A stretch of DNA of 64,000 nt, taken from NCBI RefSeq assembly GCF_000577815.1, contig NZ_CBYM010000016.1, positions 1-64,000 on the forward strand, given 5' to 3'. Below are positions 1 to 9,015 of this stretch, in pieces. Below the pieces are notes generated by a model. It ran no database searches, was not told where the DNA came from, and worked only from the letters and a program-made list of their open reading frames with translations. Source of the stretch: Clostridium saudiense (GTDB lineage Bacteria; Bacillota; Clostridia; Clostridiales; Clostridiaceae). A program made the position numbers and the translations under genes. Position 1 is the first letter of the stretch. The number at the start of each line of letters is the position of its first letter.

Positions 1-24
1 GGATAAATAGTTTAGGGGGATAGT

Positions 25-1572
25 ATGAAAAGTAATAAGAAAAGGGCATTTCATATTATTTATGGGAGAACTTTTATTATAATATTTTTACTTGCGATAC
101 AGATTTATATATTAATTAGTGCATTTAATTGGCTAAGCAAAGGATATGCATATATATATACAATTTTCAATATTATCACTACTATATTAGTAATTTATAT
201 TATGAACAAAAAAGGTAATCCTTATTTTAAACTGGCGTGGATGATACCGATATTAGTTTTTCCTATATTCGGAGCTTTGTTTTATATGTTTGTTGAATTT
301 CAAATAGGTGGTAAATTAATAAATAATAGATTATCGGAGGTTATTGATGAAACACAAAAATTTTTATCACAAGATGAAAATGTTATTAATGAGTTAAAAA
401 GAGAAGATATGCAAGTAGCTAATTTAGCAAGATATATGATTAGTATAGGGAAATATCCTATTTATAATAATACAGTAGTGAAATATTTTCCATTAGGTGA
501 AGATAAATTTAAGGATATGATTATTGAGTTAGAAAAGGCTAAAAAATTTATTTTTATGGAATATTTTATAATTGAAAAAGGGTTTATGTGGAATTCTATA
601 TTAGAAATATTAGAGAGAAAGGTTAAAGAAGGTGTAGAGGTAAGGGTAATGTATGATGGTATGTGCTCATTATCCTTATTGCCGTATAATTATCCAAAAA
701 AACTAATCGATAAAGGAATCAAATGCAAGATGTTTTCTCCAGTTAAGCCAGCATTATCTACATCTCAAAATAACAGAGATCATAGAAAAATTCTTGTTAT
801 TGATGGGAAGGTTGCTTTTAATGGGGGAATTAATATTGGAGACGAATATATAAATAGATATGAAAGGTTTGGGCATTGGAAAGATGTTGCAGTTAAACTT
901 TCAGGTAATGCAGTAAAAAGTTTCACGTTAATGTTTTTACAAATGTGGGATATTGATGAAAAGAGTCATGATGACTTTTATAAATATATATATGTTGATA
1001 ATGAAAGTGAAAAAAATAAAGCTGATGGATATATAATGCCTTATGGGGATAGTCCTTTAGATAGTGAAAATGCTGGGGAAAGTGTATATTTAGATATATT
1101 AAATACAGCGAAAAAATATGTTCATATAATGGCACCTTATTTAATTATAGATAATGAGATGATGACTGCATTAACATATGCTGCAAAAAGAGGAATTGAT
1201 ATAAAAATTATATTACCTAGTAAACCAGATAAACTATCAGCATTTATGTTGGCTAAAACCTATTATAGTGAATTATTACAGGCTGGGGTAAGGATATATG
1301 AATATACTCCTGGATTTGTTCACGCAAAATTATTTTCTAGTGATGATGAAAAAGTTGTTGTAGGAACTATAAACTTAGACTTTAGAAGTTTATATCTTCA
1401 TTTTGAATGTGCTACTTTTATTTATAAGAATAAAGTAATTAAAAGTATAGAAGAAGATTTTATAAAAACTTTAAATAAATGTAAAGAAATAACTATAAAA
1501 GAATATAAAGATATTAATGTGATTTTTAAAATTTGTGGAAGAGTTTTAAAACTGATAGCTCCGCTAATGTAA
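25..1572 (+). CDS. cls: Cardiolipin synthase
   Basis: This 515-residue membrane enzyme joins phosphatidylglycerol units into cardiolipin. The N-terminus has hydrophobic segments at about residues 15-33, 42-58 and 70-90. Two phospholipase-D HxK(x)4D motifs follow: H253/K255/D260 in a DHRKILVID context and H433/K435/D440 in HAKLFSSDD. Each lies beside a glycine- or asparagine-rich partner (FNGGINIGD and GTINLDFRS). Length and domain order are normal for Cls of Firmicutes. The ATG at 25 follows a purine-rich SD (aggggga, 14-20). A strong hairpin ends the transcript, so the gene looks monocistronic in this window. Family assignment is secure; which paralogue it is cannot be told. Confidence 0.93.
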   Translation: MKSNKKRAFHIIYGRTFIIIFLLAIQIYILISAFNWLSKGYAYIYTIFNIITTILVIYIMNKKGNPYFKLAWMIPILVFPIFGALFYMFVEFQIGGKLINNRLSEVIDETQKFLSQDENVINELKREDMQVANLARYMISIGKYPIYNNTVVKYFPLGEDKFKDMIIELEKAKKFIFMEYFIIEKGFMWNSILEILERKVKEGVEVRVMYDGMCSLSLLPYNYPKKLIDKGIKCKMFSPVKPALSTSQNNRDHRKILVIDGKVAFNGGINIGDEYINRYERFGHWKDVAVKLSGNAVKSFTLMFLQMWDIDEKSHDDFYKYIYVDNESEKNKADGYIMPYGDSPLDSENAGESVYLDILNTAKKYVHIMAPYLIIDNEMMTALTYAAKRGIDIKIILPSKPDKLSAFMLAKTYYSELLQAGVRIYEYTPGFVHAKLFSSDDEKVVVGTINLDFRSLYLHFECATFIYKNKVIKSIEEDFIKTLNKCKEITIKEYKDINVIFKICGRVLKLIAPLM

Positions 1573-1581
1573 GTATAAAGA

Positions 1582-1620
1582 AATCATGATACGAGAATAC
1601 CTCTTCATCATGATTTTTTT
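1582..1620 (+). terminator. Rho-independent terminator of cls
   Basis: A perfect 9-bp stem (AATCATGAT at 1582-1590 and ATCATGATT at 1607-1615) is followed by a T run to 1620, ten bases past the cls stop codon. Confidence 0.85.
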
Positions 1621-1705
1621 TATTTAGTAATATTTGTTTTAAATTACTAAGTAATTACATAATAATAGAATGTACAAGCAATAATATAGGAGAATGTGAG
1701 AGCAA

Positions 1706-3091
1706 ATGCAAGATGAAAAGGTTAAGGGGAAAGTTTATTTAGTGTCATTAATTATAGTAATGATTTTAGGTATCTATGTGTTAATGTCAATTTATTTTGA
1801 TAAACATTATTATTTTGGAACTTATATAAATGGAATTAATGTTTCATGCAAGACTGTTGATGAGGCAAATGATTTATTATTAAAAGAATCTTATAATTAT
1901 GTTATTAAATTAGAAGAAAGAGATAATATCACGGAATCAATAGAAGGGAGTAATATAAATTTTAAATATGAAGGAAGTAATGAAGCACAGGAGATAAAAG
2001 ACAGGCAAAATCCAGCACTTTGGTTAATAAATATTTTTTCAAATAATAAATATATAATTAATGAGGTTTATTCTTTTGATAGAGAATTATTATTAGAAGA
2101 ATTAGAAAAGTTAGGATGTTTTAATAATGAAAATATTATTGAACCATTAGATGCATGTTTCAAATATGAAAATGGAGAATATAAAATTATTAAAGAGGTA
2201 TATGGTAATAAGGTAAATAAGGAATTGCTTTATGCTTATGTATTAAACTCCATAATATTAGGTGAAAGAAGTATTAATTTAGATGAAATAAATGCATATG
2301 AAAATCCTAAGTTTACGTCTACGAGTGAAAAAGTAATCCAAGCTCAAAATGAATTAAATAAATATGTAAATTCAAAAATATACTATATCTTTGATAATGA
2401 AATAGAGATTTTAGATGGAAGTATTATTAATACTTGGTTGGATGTAGATTCATCAATGAATATATCTGTTAACGAGGAAGCAGTTAAGGAATATTTAAAT
2501 GAATTGAGTAAAAAATATGATACATATGGTAAAACACGTAGTTTTAAATCTAGTACTGGAAAAACCATAAATGTAGTAGGTGGTAATTATGGATGGAAGA
2601 TTAATAAATCAAAAGAAAAAGAGGCTTTAATTGAAAATATAAAAAATGGAGAAGAAATAAAGAAAGAACCTATTTACACACAAACTGCCCTTGGAACAAG
2701 GGATGATGATATTGGAAACACTTATGTTGAAATAAATTTAACTACACAAAGTTTATGGTTCTATAAAGATGGCAAGTTAATAGTTCAGGGGGATGTTGTA
2801 ACTGGTAATGTAAGTAGAGGTAATGGAACACCACAGGGAACTTATATTTTAAATTATAAACAAAAAAATGCAACATTAAAAGGAAGCAATTATAGTTCAG
2901 ATGTTAAGTACTGGATGCCTTTTAATTGTAATATTGGCATACATGATGCCAGTTGGAGAAGTGATTTTGGTGGAGAAATATATAAAACTTCCGGTAGCCA
3001 TGGTTGCGTTAATGCTCCTGAATATTTGGCAAAAAAGATTTATGAGAATATTGAAGCTGGTACTCCTATAATTTGCTATAAGGAAGAGTAG
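1706..3091 (+). CDS. L,D-transpeptidase (YkuD family) with N-terminal membrane anchor
   Basis: This 461-residue cell-wall enzyme should make or remodel 3-3 peptidoglycan cross-links outside the membrane. One transmembrane segment lies at about residues 11-30. A long extracellular region follows, resembling the peptidoglycan-binding modules that precede YkuD domains in clostridia. The catalytic domain starts at about residue 338 (EINLTTQSLWFYKDG) and carries the SHGCVN signature with nucleophile Cys434 and His432. No frameshift or missing catalytic residue is seen. The ATG at 1706 has a somewhat distant aggaga SD. The domain call is secure; natural substrate and paralogue name are not. Confidence 0.9.
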   Translation: MQDEKVKGKVYLVSLIIVMILGIYVLMSIYFDKHYYFGTYINGINVSCKTVDEANDLLLKESYNYVIKLEERDNITESIEGSNINFKYEGSNEAQEIKDRQNPALWLINIFSNNKYIINEVYSFDRELLLEELEKLGCFNNENIIEPLDACFKYENGEYKIIKEVYGNKVNKELLYAYVLNSIILGERSINLDEINAYENPKFTSTSEKVIQAQNELNKYVNSKIYYIFDNEIEILDGSIINTWLDVDSSMNISVNEEAVKEYLNELSKKYDTYGKTRSFKSSTGKTINVVGGNYGWKINKSKEKEALIENIKNGEEIKKEPIYTQTALGTRDDDIGNTYVEINLTTQSLWFYKDGKLIVQGDVVTGNVSRGNGTPQGTYILNYKQKNATLKGSNYSSDVKYWMPFNCNIGIHDASWRSDFGGEIYKTSGSHGCVNAPEYLAKKIYENIEAGTPIICYKEE

Positions 3092-3172
3092 TTAGATTTT
3101 TATATTATTACTCTTCCTTACCTCTATTTTGATTAATTTAGATATCTATATAATATATTAAGGTAACAAATT

Positions 3173-3212
3173 TTTGTAATAATATATTATTTACATAATA
3201 TATTATTACAAA
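3173..3212 (+). promoter_or_regulatory. Perfect 17-bp inverted repeat over a probable promoter
   Basis: The arms TTTGTAATAATATATTA (3173-3189) and its exact reverse complement (3196-3212) are separated by TTTACA. A possible promoter lies inside it: TTGTAA at 3174-3179, a 16-base spacer, then TAATAT at 3196-3201. The downstream gene encodes a small RHH-like protein with its SD at 3212-3218. No T run follows, so it is not a terminator. An autoregulatory operator is the natural reading, but that is inference. Confidence 0.6.
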
Positions 3213-3224
3213 GAGGTGTTTATA

Positions 3225-3377
3225 ATGAATGAAAGAATCGAAACTATTATATTAAGACTTTCTAAGGAAAATGAAAAATTATTAAGGGATAAGGCTATAA
3301 AAGATAATATTACTATAGAAGAATATATAAAGAAAATATGTATATATGATCCCTGGTTAGAAAATTATGAGGAGTGA
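3225..3377 (+). CDS. Small ribbon-helix-helix-like protein, 50 aa
   Basis: This 50-residue reading frame starts at ATG 3225 behind a good SD (agaggtg). The product begins MNERIETIILRLSKENEK and ends YDPWLENYEE. Its pattern of a short beta strand (ETIILRLS) followed by two helices (ENEKLLRDKAIKDN and IEEYIKKICI) fits MetJ/Arc RHH DNA-binding proteins, which act as dimers and usually bind palindromes. It sits directly behind the perfect palindrome at 3173-3212 and seven bases ahead of a second gene with a related helical pattern. The family call rests on pattern only. The product is most likely an autorepressor or antitoxin-type DNA binder. Confidence 0.6.
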   Translation: MNERIETIILRLSKENEKLLRDKAIKDNITIEEYIKKICIYDPWLENYEE

Positions 3378-3384
3378 GTAAAAA

Positions 3385-3684
3385 GTGGATTTTTTTTATG
3401 GTAGTATGTTACATAAGTTATTTATTGTATTATATAGCACTTTAATTATATATGGTTTTTATTTGGTTTTAAAAGAAAAAAGTGATATGGAAAAGAGGAT
3501 AAAAGAAAAAATTAATAAGCAATATAAAACTGAAATTATAGTAGAAGTTGATGAAGAGGAAAAATACATGTTAAAGAATTTAGCTTCTGATTATGGGTAT
3601 TCTAATATAGAGGAATTTATGGTATCAATTTTAAATAAGGAAATTGATAGAGAAAATTATGATGAAGATGATAATAAATTATAA
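3385..3684 (+). CDS. Membrane-anchored RHH-like protein, 99 aa
   Basis: The GTG start at 3385 lies behind the SD ggagtgag, which overlaps the end of the preceding gene; the two are surely co-transcribed. Residues about 7-28 form one hydrophobic membrane segment, followed by a basic stretch (KEKSDMEKRIKEKINKQYK). The C-terminal half (EIIVEVDEEEKYMLKNLA, then SNIEEFMVSILNKEI) shows the same strand-helix-helix pattern as the upstream protein, including IEE followed by an aromatic residue. The tail is very acidic. A membrane-tethered RHH-like domain is unusual; it could hold the soluble partner at the membrane. Function is unknown. Confidence 0.6.
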   Translation: MDFFYGSMLHKLFIVLYSTLIIYGFYLVLKEKSDMEKRIKEKINKQYKTEIIVEVDEEEKYMLKNLASDYGYSNIEEFMVSILNKEIDRENYDEDDNKL

Positions 3685-3713
3685 ATGTAATATTATATAA
3701 TAATTATTATTAG

Positions 3714-3742
3714 TTGATACTAGAGTAATAATATAGTATATT
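3714..3742 (+). promoter_or_regulatory. Sigma-A-type promoter of nfo
   Basis: TTGATA (3714-3719), a 17-base spacer, and TATATT (3737-3742) lie 37 bases upstream of the nfo start codon. Confidence 0.6.
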
Positions 3743-3778
3743 TATATTAATAACAATTATACTATTGGAGGATTAGAG

Positions 3779-4615
3779 ATGTTAAACATAGGATGCCACT
3801 TATCTACAACAAAGGGATTTAAAAATATGGGAAAAGAAGCTTTATCAATAGGAGCTAACACTTTTCAATTCTTTACGCGTAATCCTAGGGGTGGAAAAGC
3901 TAAAGATATAGATGAAAAAGATATTAATGGACTTTTAGAAATTATGAAAGAAAATAATTTTACTAAAATTTTAGCTCATGCACCATATACATTAAATGGT
4001 TGTTCTGCTGATGAAAATACTAGAAAATTTGCAACTGAAATGATGGCAGATGATTTAGTAAGAATGGAGTATTTACCACATAATTTATATAACTTCCATC
4101 CAGGAAGCCACGTGAAACAAGGAGTGGATACTGGAATAGATTATATAGTTCAAATGCTAAATACAGTACTTAAGCCAGAACAAACAACTACAGTATTATT
4201 AGAAACAATGGCTGGTAAAGGTACTGAGATAGGTAGAAGTTTTGAAGAAATTGCTCAAATAATAGAAAGAGTTGAATTAAAGGATCATTTAGGAGTATGT
4301 TTAGATACTTGTCATGTTTATGATGCTGGCTATGATATCGTAAATGACTTAGATAATGTTTTAGAAGAGTTTGATAGAATTATTGGTCTTGATAGACTTA
4401 AAGCAATACATTTAAATGATAGTAAAAATCCATTTAACAGTCATAAGGATAGGCATGAAAAAATAGGGGAAGGAAGCTTAGGGCTTGAAGGAATAAGTAG
4501 AATAATAAATCATCCAAAACTTAAGCATTTACCATTTTTCTTAGAAACACCTAATGAGCTTGATGGATATAAAAATGAAATAGAAGTTTTAAGAAAAGAA
4601 TATATAGAAGATTAA
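3779..4615 (+). CDS. nfo: Endonuclease IV (AP endonuclease)
   Basis: This 278-residue protein cleaves DNA 5' to abasic sites during base-excision repair. It is a TIM-barrel enzyme with three zinc ions. The metal-ligand motifs appear in family order: [49 protein letters not shown] and ETPNE. Length is normal for bacterial Nfo. The ATG start follows a ggagg SD. It has its own promoter and a strong terminator, so it appears to be a single-gene unit. Confidence 0.97.
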   Translation: MLNIGCHLSTTKGFKNMGKEALSIGANTFQFFTRNPRGGKAKDIDEKDINGLLEIMKENNFTKILAHAPYTLNGCSADENTRKFATEMMADDLVRMEYLPHNLYNFHPGSHVKQGVDTGIDYIVQMLNTVLKPEQTTTVLLETMAGKGTEIGRSFEEIAQIIERVELKDHLGVCLDTCHVYDAGYDIVNDLDNVLEEFDRIIGLDRLKAIHLNDSKNPFNSHKDRHEKIGEGSLGLEGISRIINHPKLKHLPFFLETPNELDGYKNEIEVLRKEYIED

Positions 4616-4620
4616 TTTTA

Positions 4621-4665
4621 ATAAGGTATTTCTGAATTTGAAAGTTTAGAAATACCTTATTTTTT
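4621..4665 (+). terminator. Terminator of nfo
   Basis: A perfect 13-bp stem (ATAAGGTATTTCT at 4621-4633 with AGAAATACCTTAT at 4648-4660) is followed by five T residues. Confidence 0.88.
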
Positions 4666-4740
4666 ATGTTTATAAATAAAGTGTAATTAAAAATAATATA
4701 TATGTATAAAAGGTCAATAATAATATTGAGGTGATTTTTT

Positions 4741-5241
4741 ATGAATGAAAATAATGTAAAAGAAAGTAAAGCAATAAAAGTACTATTTCAAAAATTATTA
4801 AACGAAAATTATGAACAAAAAGAATATAGAGAAGTTTATACAATAGATATATTGCCAAGGACAGTTAATAATTTAAATAAATATACTGATTTTGAGAAAA
4901 GTATACTGAATAATAATAGCTATAATATATTAAATAAATTTGTTTTAGCATTAAGTAAATTATATCTATATGATAATAAAATATTTAAGTTATCCCATGA
5001 TGAGGAAGAAAGTTTATCCTTTGAAGAATATCACAATGATATCAATAGATTTATTGATGATTGTATGTATAATTTATCAATTCCTACTAAAAGAATGGAT
5101 TTAATATTTAATGAATTAAAAATAGGCCTTGAAATAAGTGATTGGACTATTAAAATAATGGATTTTGGTTGTACTGAATTAAGATTTGTTATGGATATTT
5201 TTAAATCAGAAGGATTATTTATAAGAAGACCTTATTTTTAA
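4741..5241 (+). CDS. Unrecognised conserved-looking protein, 166 aa
   Basis: I do not recognise this soluble, Asn/Lys/Glu-rich protein of 166 residues. It has no signal peptide, membrane segment or Cys cluster. A central helical stretch (DFEKSILNNNSYNILNKFVLALSKLYLYDN) and a well-ordered C-terminus (DWTIKIMDFGCTELRFVMDI) look folded. The ATG at 4741 follows gaggtg with normal spacing. It stands between nfo and the xdh operon, and a 20-bp palindrome separates it from xdhA, so it is probably outside that operon. Codon use resembles its neighbours. Confidence 0.6.
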   Translation: MNENNVKESKAIKVLFQKLLNENYEQKEYREVYTIDILPRTVNNLNKYTDFEKSILNNNSYNILNKFVLALSKLYLYDNKIFKLSHDEEESLSFEEYHNDINRFIDDCMYNLSIPTKRMDLIFNELKIGLEISDWTIKIMDFGCTELRFVMDIFKSEGLFIRRPYF

Positions 5242-5267
5242 TTTTTGAATATAAGGATTTTTACTAA

Positions 5268-5309
5268 TATTTGATTTATATAATATGAACATATTATATA
5301 AATCAAATA
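5268..5309 (+). promoter_or_regulatory. Perfect 20-bp palindrome upstream of xdhABC
   Basis: The arms TATTTGATTTATATAATATG (5268-5287) and its exact reverse complement (5290-5309) are separated only by AA. It ends 27 bases before the xdhA start codon. No T run follows, and a 2-base gap is unsuited to an RNA loop, so a dyad operator for an xdh regulator is more likely than a terminator. No regulator gene is adjacent. Confidence 0.55.
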
Positions 5310-5336
5310 ATTAAAAAATTTAAGTGAGGTGAAAGA

Positions 5337-7628
5337 ATGTCATATAAGATACTAGGGAAAAGTGTAAATAGAGTTGATGCAATTGCCAAAGTAACAGGAA
5401 AAGCAAAATATGCTGAGGATTATTTTGAAAGAGAAATGTTAGTAGGAAAGGTGCTTAGAAGTACTTATGCACATGCTAAGATAAAAAATATATTTATAGA
5501 TGATGCTTTAAGTTTAGATGGAGTTGAAGCTGTAATAACATATAAGGATTTACCTAACATAAGATTTGCAACTGCAGGTCATCCTTATTCTTTAGATAAA
5601 AATCATAGAGATGTTGAAGATAGATTGATGTTAACTAATAAAGCAAGATATGTAGGGGATGCAATTGCAGCTGTAATTGCAAAAGATGAGATAATTGCAC
5701 AAAAAGCATTAAAGCTTATAAAGGTTGATTATGATATTTTAGATGCTGTATTTAATACAGAAGATGCAATAGCTGAAGGAGCCCCTATTATTCATGAAGA
5801 TAAACCAAATAATATTATAGCCTCTTCTAAGATAGAAATTGGAGATATAAATGAAGAATTTAAAAATGCTGACTACGTATTTGAAGGTGAATATGAAACT
5901 AGTATTGTTCAACATTGCCAATTAGAATGTCAAAATGCATATGCATATGTTGATGAGAATAATAGGATTGTAATAGTAACATCAACTCAAATACCTCATA
6001 TAGTAAGAAGAATTGTAGGACAAGCATTAAATATACCAATAGGAAGAATTAGGGTAATAAAACCTTTCGTTGGTGGAGGATTTGGTAATAAGCAAGATGT
6101 TATAATTGAACCACTAACAGCAGCAATGACTTTAGCTGTTAATGGTAGACCTGTAAGACTTTCATTAGATAGGGAAGAAGTTTTTGCATCTACAAGAACA
6201 AGACATGCCATGAAGTATAAAATAAGAACTGCTATATCTAAGGACGGAAAATTATTAGCCATTTCTATGAATAATCAGGTAAATAATGGGGCATATGCAT
6301 CTCATGGGCATTCTATTGCAATGAGTGCAGCAAGTAAATTTAGACCATTATACTCTTTTAAAGCTATTGAAGTGAAACCTACTACAGTATATACCAATTT
6401 ACCTACAGCAGGAGCAATGAGGGGATATGGTATTCCACAAGTTTGCTTTGCTTTAGAAAGCCATCTAGATGATATTGCAATTAAATTAAATATGGATCCA
6501 ATAAAGTTTAGAGAAAATAATTTTATAAGTTTAGGATATGAGGATCCATTAAGTGGAATAAAGGTGAGATCATTTGGAGTTAAAGAGTGTATAAAAAAAG
6601 GGAAAGACTTAATTAGATGGGATGAAAAAAAGAAAAGGTATAAAAATATTACTGGAAACAAAAGAAGAGGGGTAGGAATGGCATGCTTTAGCTATTTTTC
6701 AGGAACGTATCCTGTATCATTAGAAATAGCAGGAGCAAGAATTGTAATGAATCAGGATGGTTCAGTTCAACTGCAAGTTGGTGCAACTGAAATTGGACAA
6801 GGAAGTGATACAATTTTTAGTGAGATGGTAGCTGAAGTACTTGGAATAGATATTGAAAAGGTTAATGTTATTTCTATTCAAGATACGGATATTACTCCAT
6901 TTGATACAGGAGCATATGCATCAAGACAAAGTTTTGTTACAGGGGCAGCTGTAAAAAAGGCTGCAAAAGAAGTTAAAAATAAAGTGCTTGAAATTGCAAG
7001 TAGGAAATGTGGATTAAATATAGATGAATTAGACATAAGAGAGGGAATAATAATAGAAAAAAAAATGGGTGATGAAATTTGTTCATTAAGCGATATAGCA
7101 TTAGAGTCATATTATGATAGAGAATTTGCAAATCCAATTACTACTGATATATCTGAAAATGTAAAAATTAATGCCGTAGCATATGGTGTTACCTTTGCAG
7201 AAGTTGAAGTTGATATTGAAACTGGAAAGATAAAGGTACTAGAAATTTATAATGTTCATGATTCAGGAAAAATATTAAATAGGAAAATAGCAGAGGGACA
7301 AGTTGAAGGTGGAGTAAGTATGGGGCTTGGTTATGCTTTAAGTGAACAAATGCTATTTAATGAAAAAACAGGACAACCATTAAATAATAATTTATTGGAT
7401 TATAAACTTCAAACAATTTTAGATACACCTAAAATAGGAGTTGATTTTGTTGAAACTATTGATCCTGCAGGAAGTTTTGGTCAAAAGTCATTAGGAGAAA
7501 ATCCTACAATTTCACCAGCTCCAGCTATAAGAAATGCAGTTTTAGATGCAACTGGAGTAGCTTTTAATAAAATACCTATGAATCCTCAAAGTGTATTTGA
7601 AAAATTTAAAGAAGGTGGATTAATATAG
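5337..7628 (+). CDS. xdhA: Xanthine dehydrogenase, molybdopterin-binding subunit
   Basis: This 763-residue catalytic subunit belongs to a xanthine oxidase-family molybdenum hydroxylase. It matches the E. coli XdhA type as I recall it, including length near 750 residues. Visible motifs are VGGGFGNKQD near residue 250, GAMRGYGIPQ, VGATEIGQGSDT, HDSGKILN and the C-terminal KSLGENPTISPAPAI containing the expected catalytic Glu. Gln253 (GNKQD) stands where animal xanthine oxidase has a substrate-binding Glu; I recall the same Gln in E. coli XdhA. The start follows gtgaggtg. It is first in an operon with xdhB (11-base gap), xdhC and guanine deaminase. Xanthine or another purine is the likely substrate; selenium dependence cannot be read here. 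Confidence 0.9.
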   Translation: MSYKILGKSVNRVDAIAKVTGKAKYAEDYFEREMLVGKVLRSTYAHAKIKNIFIDDALSLDGVEAVITYKDLPNIRFATAGHPYSLDKNHRDVEDRLMLTNKARYVGDAIAAVIAKDEIIAQKALKLIKVDYDILDAVFNTEDAIAEGAPIIHEDKPNNIIASSKIEIGDINEEFKNADYVFEGEYETSIVQHCQLECQNAYAYVDENNRIVIVTSTQIPHIVRRIVGQALNIPIGRIRVIKPFVGGGFGNKQDVIIEPLTAAMTLAVNGRPVRLSLDREEVFASTRTRHAMKYKIRTAISKDGKLLAISMNNQVNNGAYASHGHSIAMSAASKFRPLYSFKAIEVKPTTVYTNLPTAGAMRGYGIPQVCFALESHLDDIAIKLNMDPIKFRENNFISLGYEDPLSGIKVRSFGVKECIKKGKDLIRWDEKKKRYKNITGNKRRGVGMACFSYFSGTYPVSLEIAGARIVMNQDGSVQLQVGATEIGQGSDTIFSEMVAEVLGIDIEKVNVISIQDTDITPFDTGAYASRQSFVTGAAVKKAAKEVKNKVLEIASRKCGLNIDELDIREGIIIEKKMGDEICSLSDIALESYYDREFANPITTDISENVKINAVAYGVTFAEVEVDIETGKIKVLEIYNVHDSGKILNRKIAEGQVEGGVSMGLGYALSEQMLFNEKTGQPLNNNLLDYKLQTILDTPKIGVDFVETIDPAGSFGQKSLGENPTISPAPAIRNAVLDATGVAFNKIPMNPQSVFEKFKEGGLI

Positions 7629-7639
7629 GGGGACAGATT

Positions 7640-8521
7640 ATGTTTGATATTAATGAATTGAAAGAGGCAGAAACATTAGAAGAGGCATTAAAGTTGTTAA
7701 ATGAAAATAATAACTTCAAAATAATATGTGGTGGTACTGATATATTGATTAAATTGAGACATGGAAAAATGGAAAGTGTAAATTTACTTAGTATACGTAA
7801 TATTGATTGTTTAAAAGGTATAAAGCTCTTAGAGGATAATACTATTTCAATTGGGGCAGTAACTAATTTTAGTGAGATATTTCGAAATGAAATAATAAAT
7901 GAAAAAATACCTATATTAAGTGAGGCTGCAGTATCTATGGGTGGACCACAAATAAGAAATATAGCAACTATTGGGGGTAACATATGCAATGGAGCAGTTT
8001 CAGCAGATAGCGTACCTGCCCTATTTGCATTAAATGCGTTATTAAAACTTAAAAGTGTTAATGGAGAAAGAATTGTTGAAATTAGAGATTTTTATAATGG
8101 TCCAGGTAAGGTGAAAATAGATAAAAATGAAATATTAACAGAAGTACTAATTAAAGAAAAAGAATATATTAATAAGCAAGGTAAATATATTAAATTTACT
8201 AATAGAAATGCATTAGATATATCAATGTTAGGTGTAGCTATAGTTTGTGAGGAAAATAAAGGAGAAATAAATGATTTAAGAATTGCTTTAGGAGTTGCAG
8301 CACCAATTCCATTGAGGTGTATTAAAGCTGAAGCTTATGGCATAGGTAAAAAATACTCAGAAAGTGTTATTAATAATATTGCAACTATTGCAATGAATGA
8401 GTCTAGCCCAAGAAATTCATGGAGAGGATCTAAGGATTATAGATTACATTTAATAAAAACTTTAATTAAGAAAATAATGAAGGAAAATTTTATATATAAT
8501 GAGGTGAATTTTTGTGAATAA
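7640..8521 (+). CDS. xdhB: Xanthine dehydrogenase, FAD-binding subunit
   Basis: This 293-residue subunit passes electrons from the iron-sulfur subunit to FAD. It has the CO-dehydrogenase flavoprotein fold: the GGTDILIKLRHG phosphate-binding loop near residue 33 and the second FAD motif MGGPQIRNIATIGGNICNG near residue 95. It ends with ASK-like SRGSKDYRLH-type sequence (NSWRGSKDYRLHL), typical of XdhB. Length matches E. coli XdhB (292 residues as I recall). The stop overlaps the xdhC start by 8 bases, which indicates translational coupling. Confidence 0.92.
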   Translation: MFDINELKEAETLEEALKLLNENNNFKIICGGTDILIKLRHGKMESVNLLSIRNIDCLKGIKLLEDNTISIGAVTNFSEIFRNEIINEKIPILSEAAVSMGGPQIRNIATIGGNICNGAVSADSVPALFALNALLKLKSVNGERIVEIRDFYNGPGKVKIDKNEILTEVLIKEKEYINKQGKYIKFTNRNALDISMLGVAIVCEENKGEINDLRIALGVAAPIPLRCIKAEAYGIGKKYSESVINNIATIAMNESSPRNSWRGSKDYRLHLIKTLIKKIMKENFIYNEVNFCE

Positions 8522-8993
8522 TGGTAAAATGAAGAAGATAAGTATAAATGTAAATGGTGAAGACTATAATTTAGAAGTCGATATAAGAGAATCTCTTTTA
8601 GATGTATTGAGAAATAAGTTATTTCTAACTGGAGTGAAGAGAGGATGTTCTGTTGGAGAATGTGGTGCTTGTACTGTATTAATAGATAATGTACCTATAG
8701 ACTCCTGTATTTATTTAGCTGTTTGGGCTGATAAGAAAAATATTGAGACTATAGAAGGTATAGCTAAAAATGGAAGGTTAAGCAATGTTCAACAAGCTTA
8801 TATTGATGAGGGAGCTATTCAATGTGGTTTTTGTACTCCTGGACTTGTTTTAACAACTACTTCTTTAGTTAGAAGTGGAAAAAATTATACAGATGAAGAA
8901 ATTAAACGTGAAATTTCAGGTCATTTATGTAGGTGTACAGGGTATCAAAAAATTTTTATGGCAACTAAAAAGTCACTATTACAAAAAAAATGA
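8514..8993 (+). CDS. xdhC: Xanthine dehydrogenase, 2Fe-2S subunit
   Basis: This 159-residue ferredoxin-like subunit carries two 2Fe-2S clusters. The N-terminal plant-type cluster motif is GCSVGECGACTVLID with a distal Cys in DSC. The C-terminal cluster motifs are QCGFCTPG and LCRCTGYQKI. All eight cysteines are present. It starts at GTG 8514 inside the last codons of xdhB, behind gaggtg. Length is identical to the E. coli XdhC size I remember. It completes the XdhABC heterotrimer. Confidence 0.94.
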   Translation: MNNGKMKKISINVNGEDYNLEVDIRESLLDVLRNKLFLTGVKRGCSVGECGACTVLIDNVPIDSCIYLAVWADKKNIETIEGIAKNGRLSNVQQAYIDEGAIQCGFCTPGLVLTTTSLVRSGKNYTDEEIKREISGHLCRCTGYQKIFMATKKSLLQKK

Positions 8994-9015
8994 ACAACTG
9001 AGAGGAGAATTTATT

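Noticed and set aside
5242..5336. Purine riboswitch before xdhA
   Set aside because: The gap is only 95 bases and is filled by a simple palindrome; no conserved purine-aptamer loops are seen.
6302..6661. 119-residue minus-strand frame inside xdhA
   Set aside because: It is antisense to a well-conserved catalytic domain, has no SD and no recognisable product.
8875..9015. Longer N-terminus for guanine deaminase from ATG 8875
   Set aside because: It lies within xdhC in another frame, lacks a suitable SD and adds sequence unlike amidohydrolases; TTG 9016 has AGAGGAG eight bases upstream.
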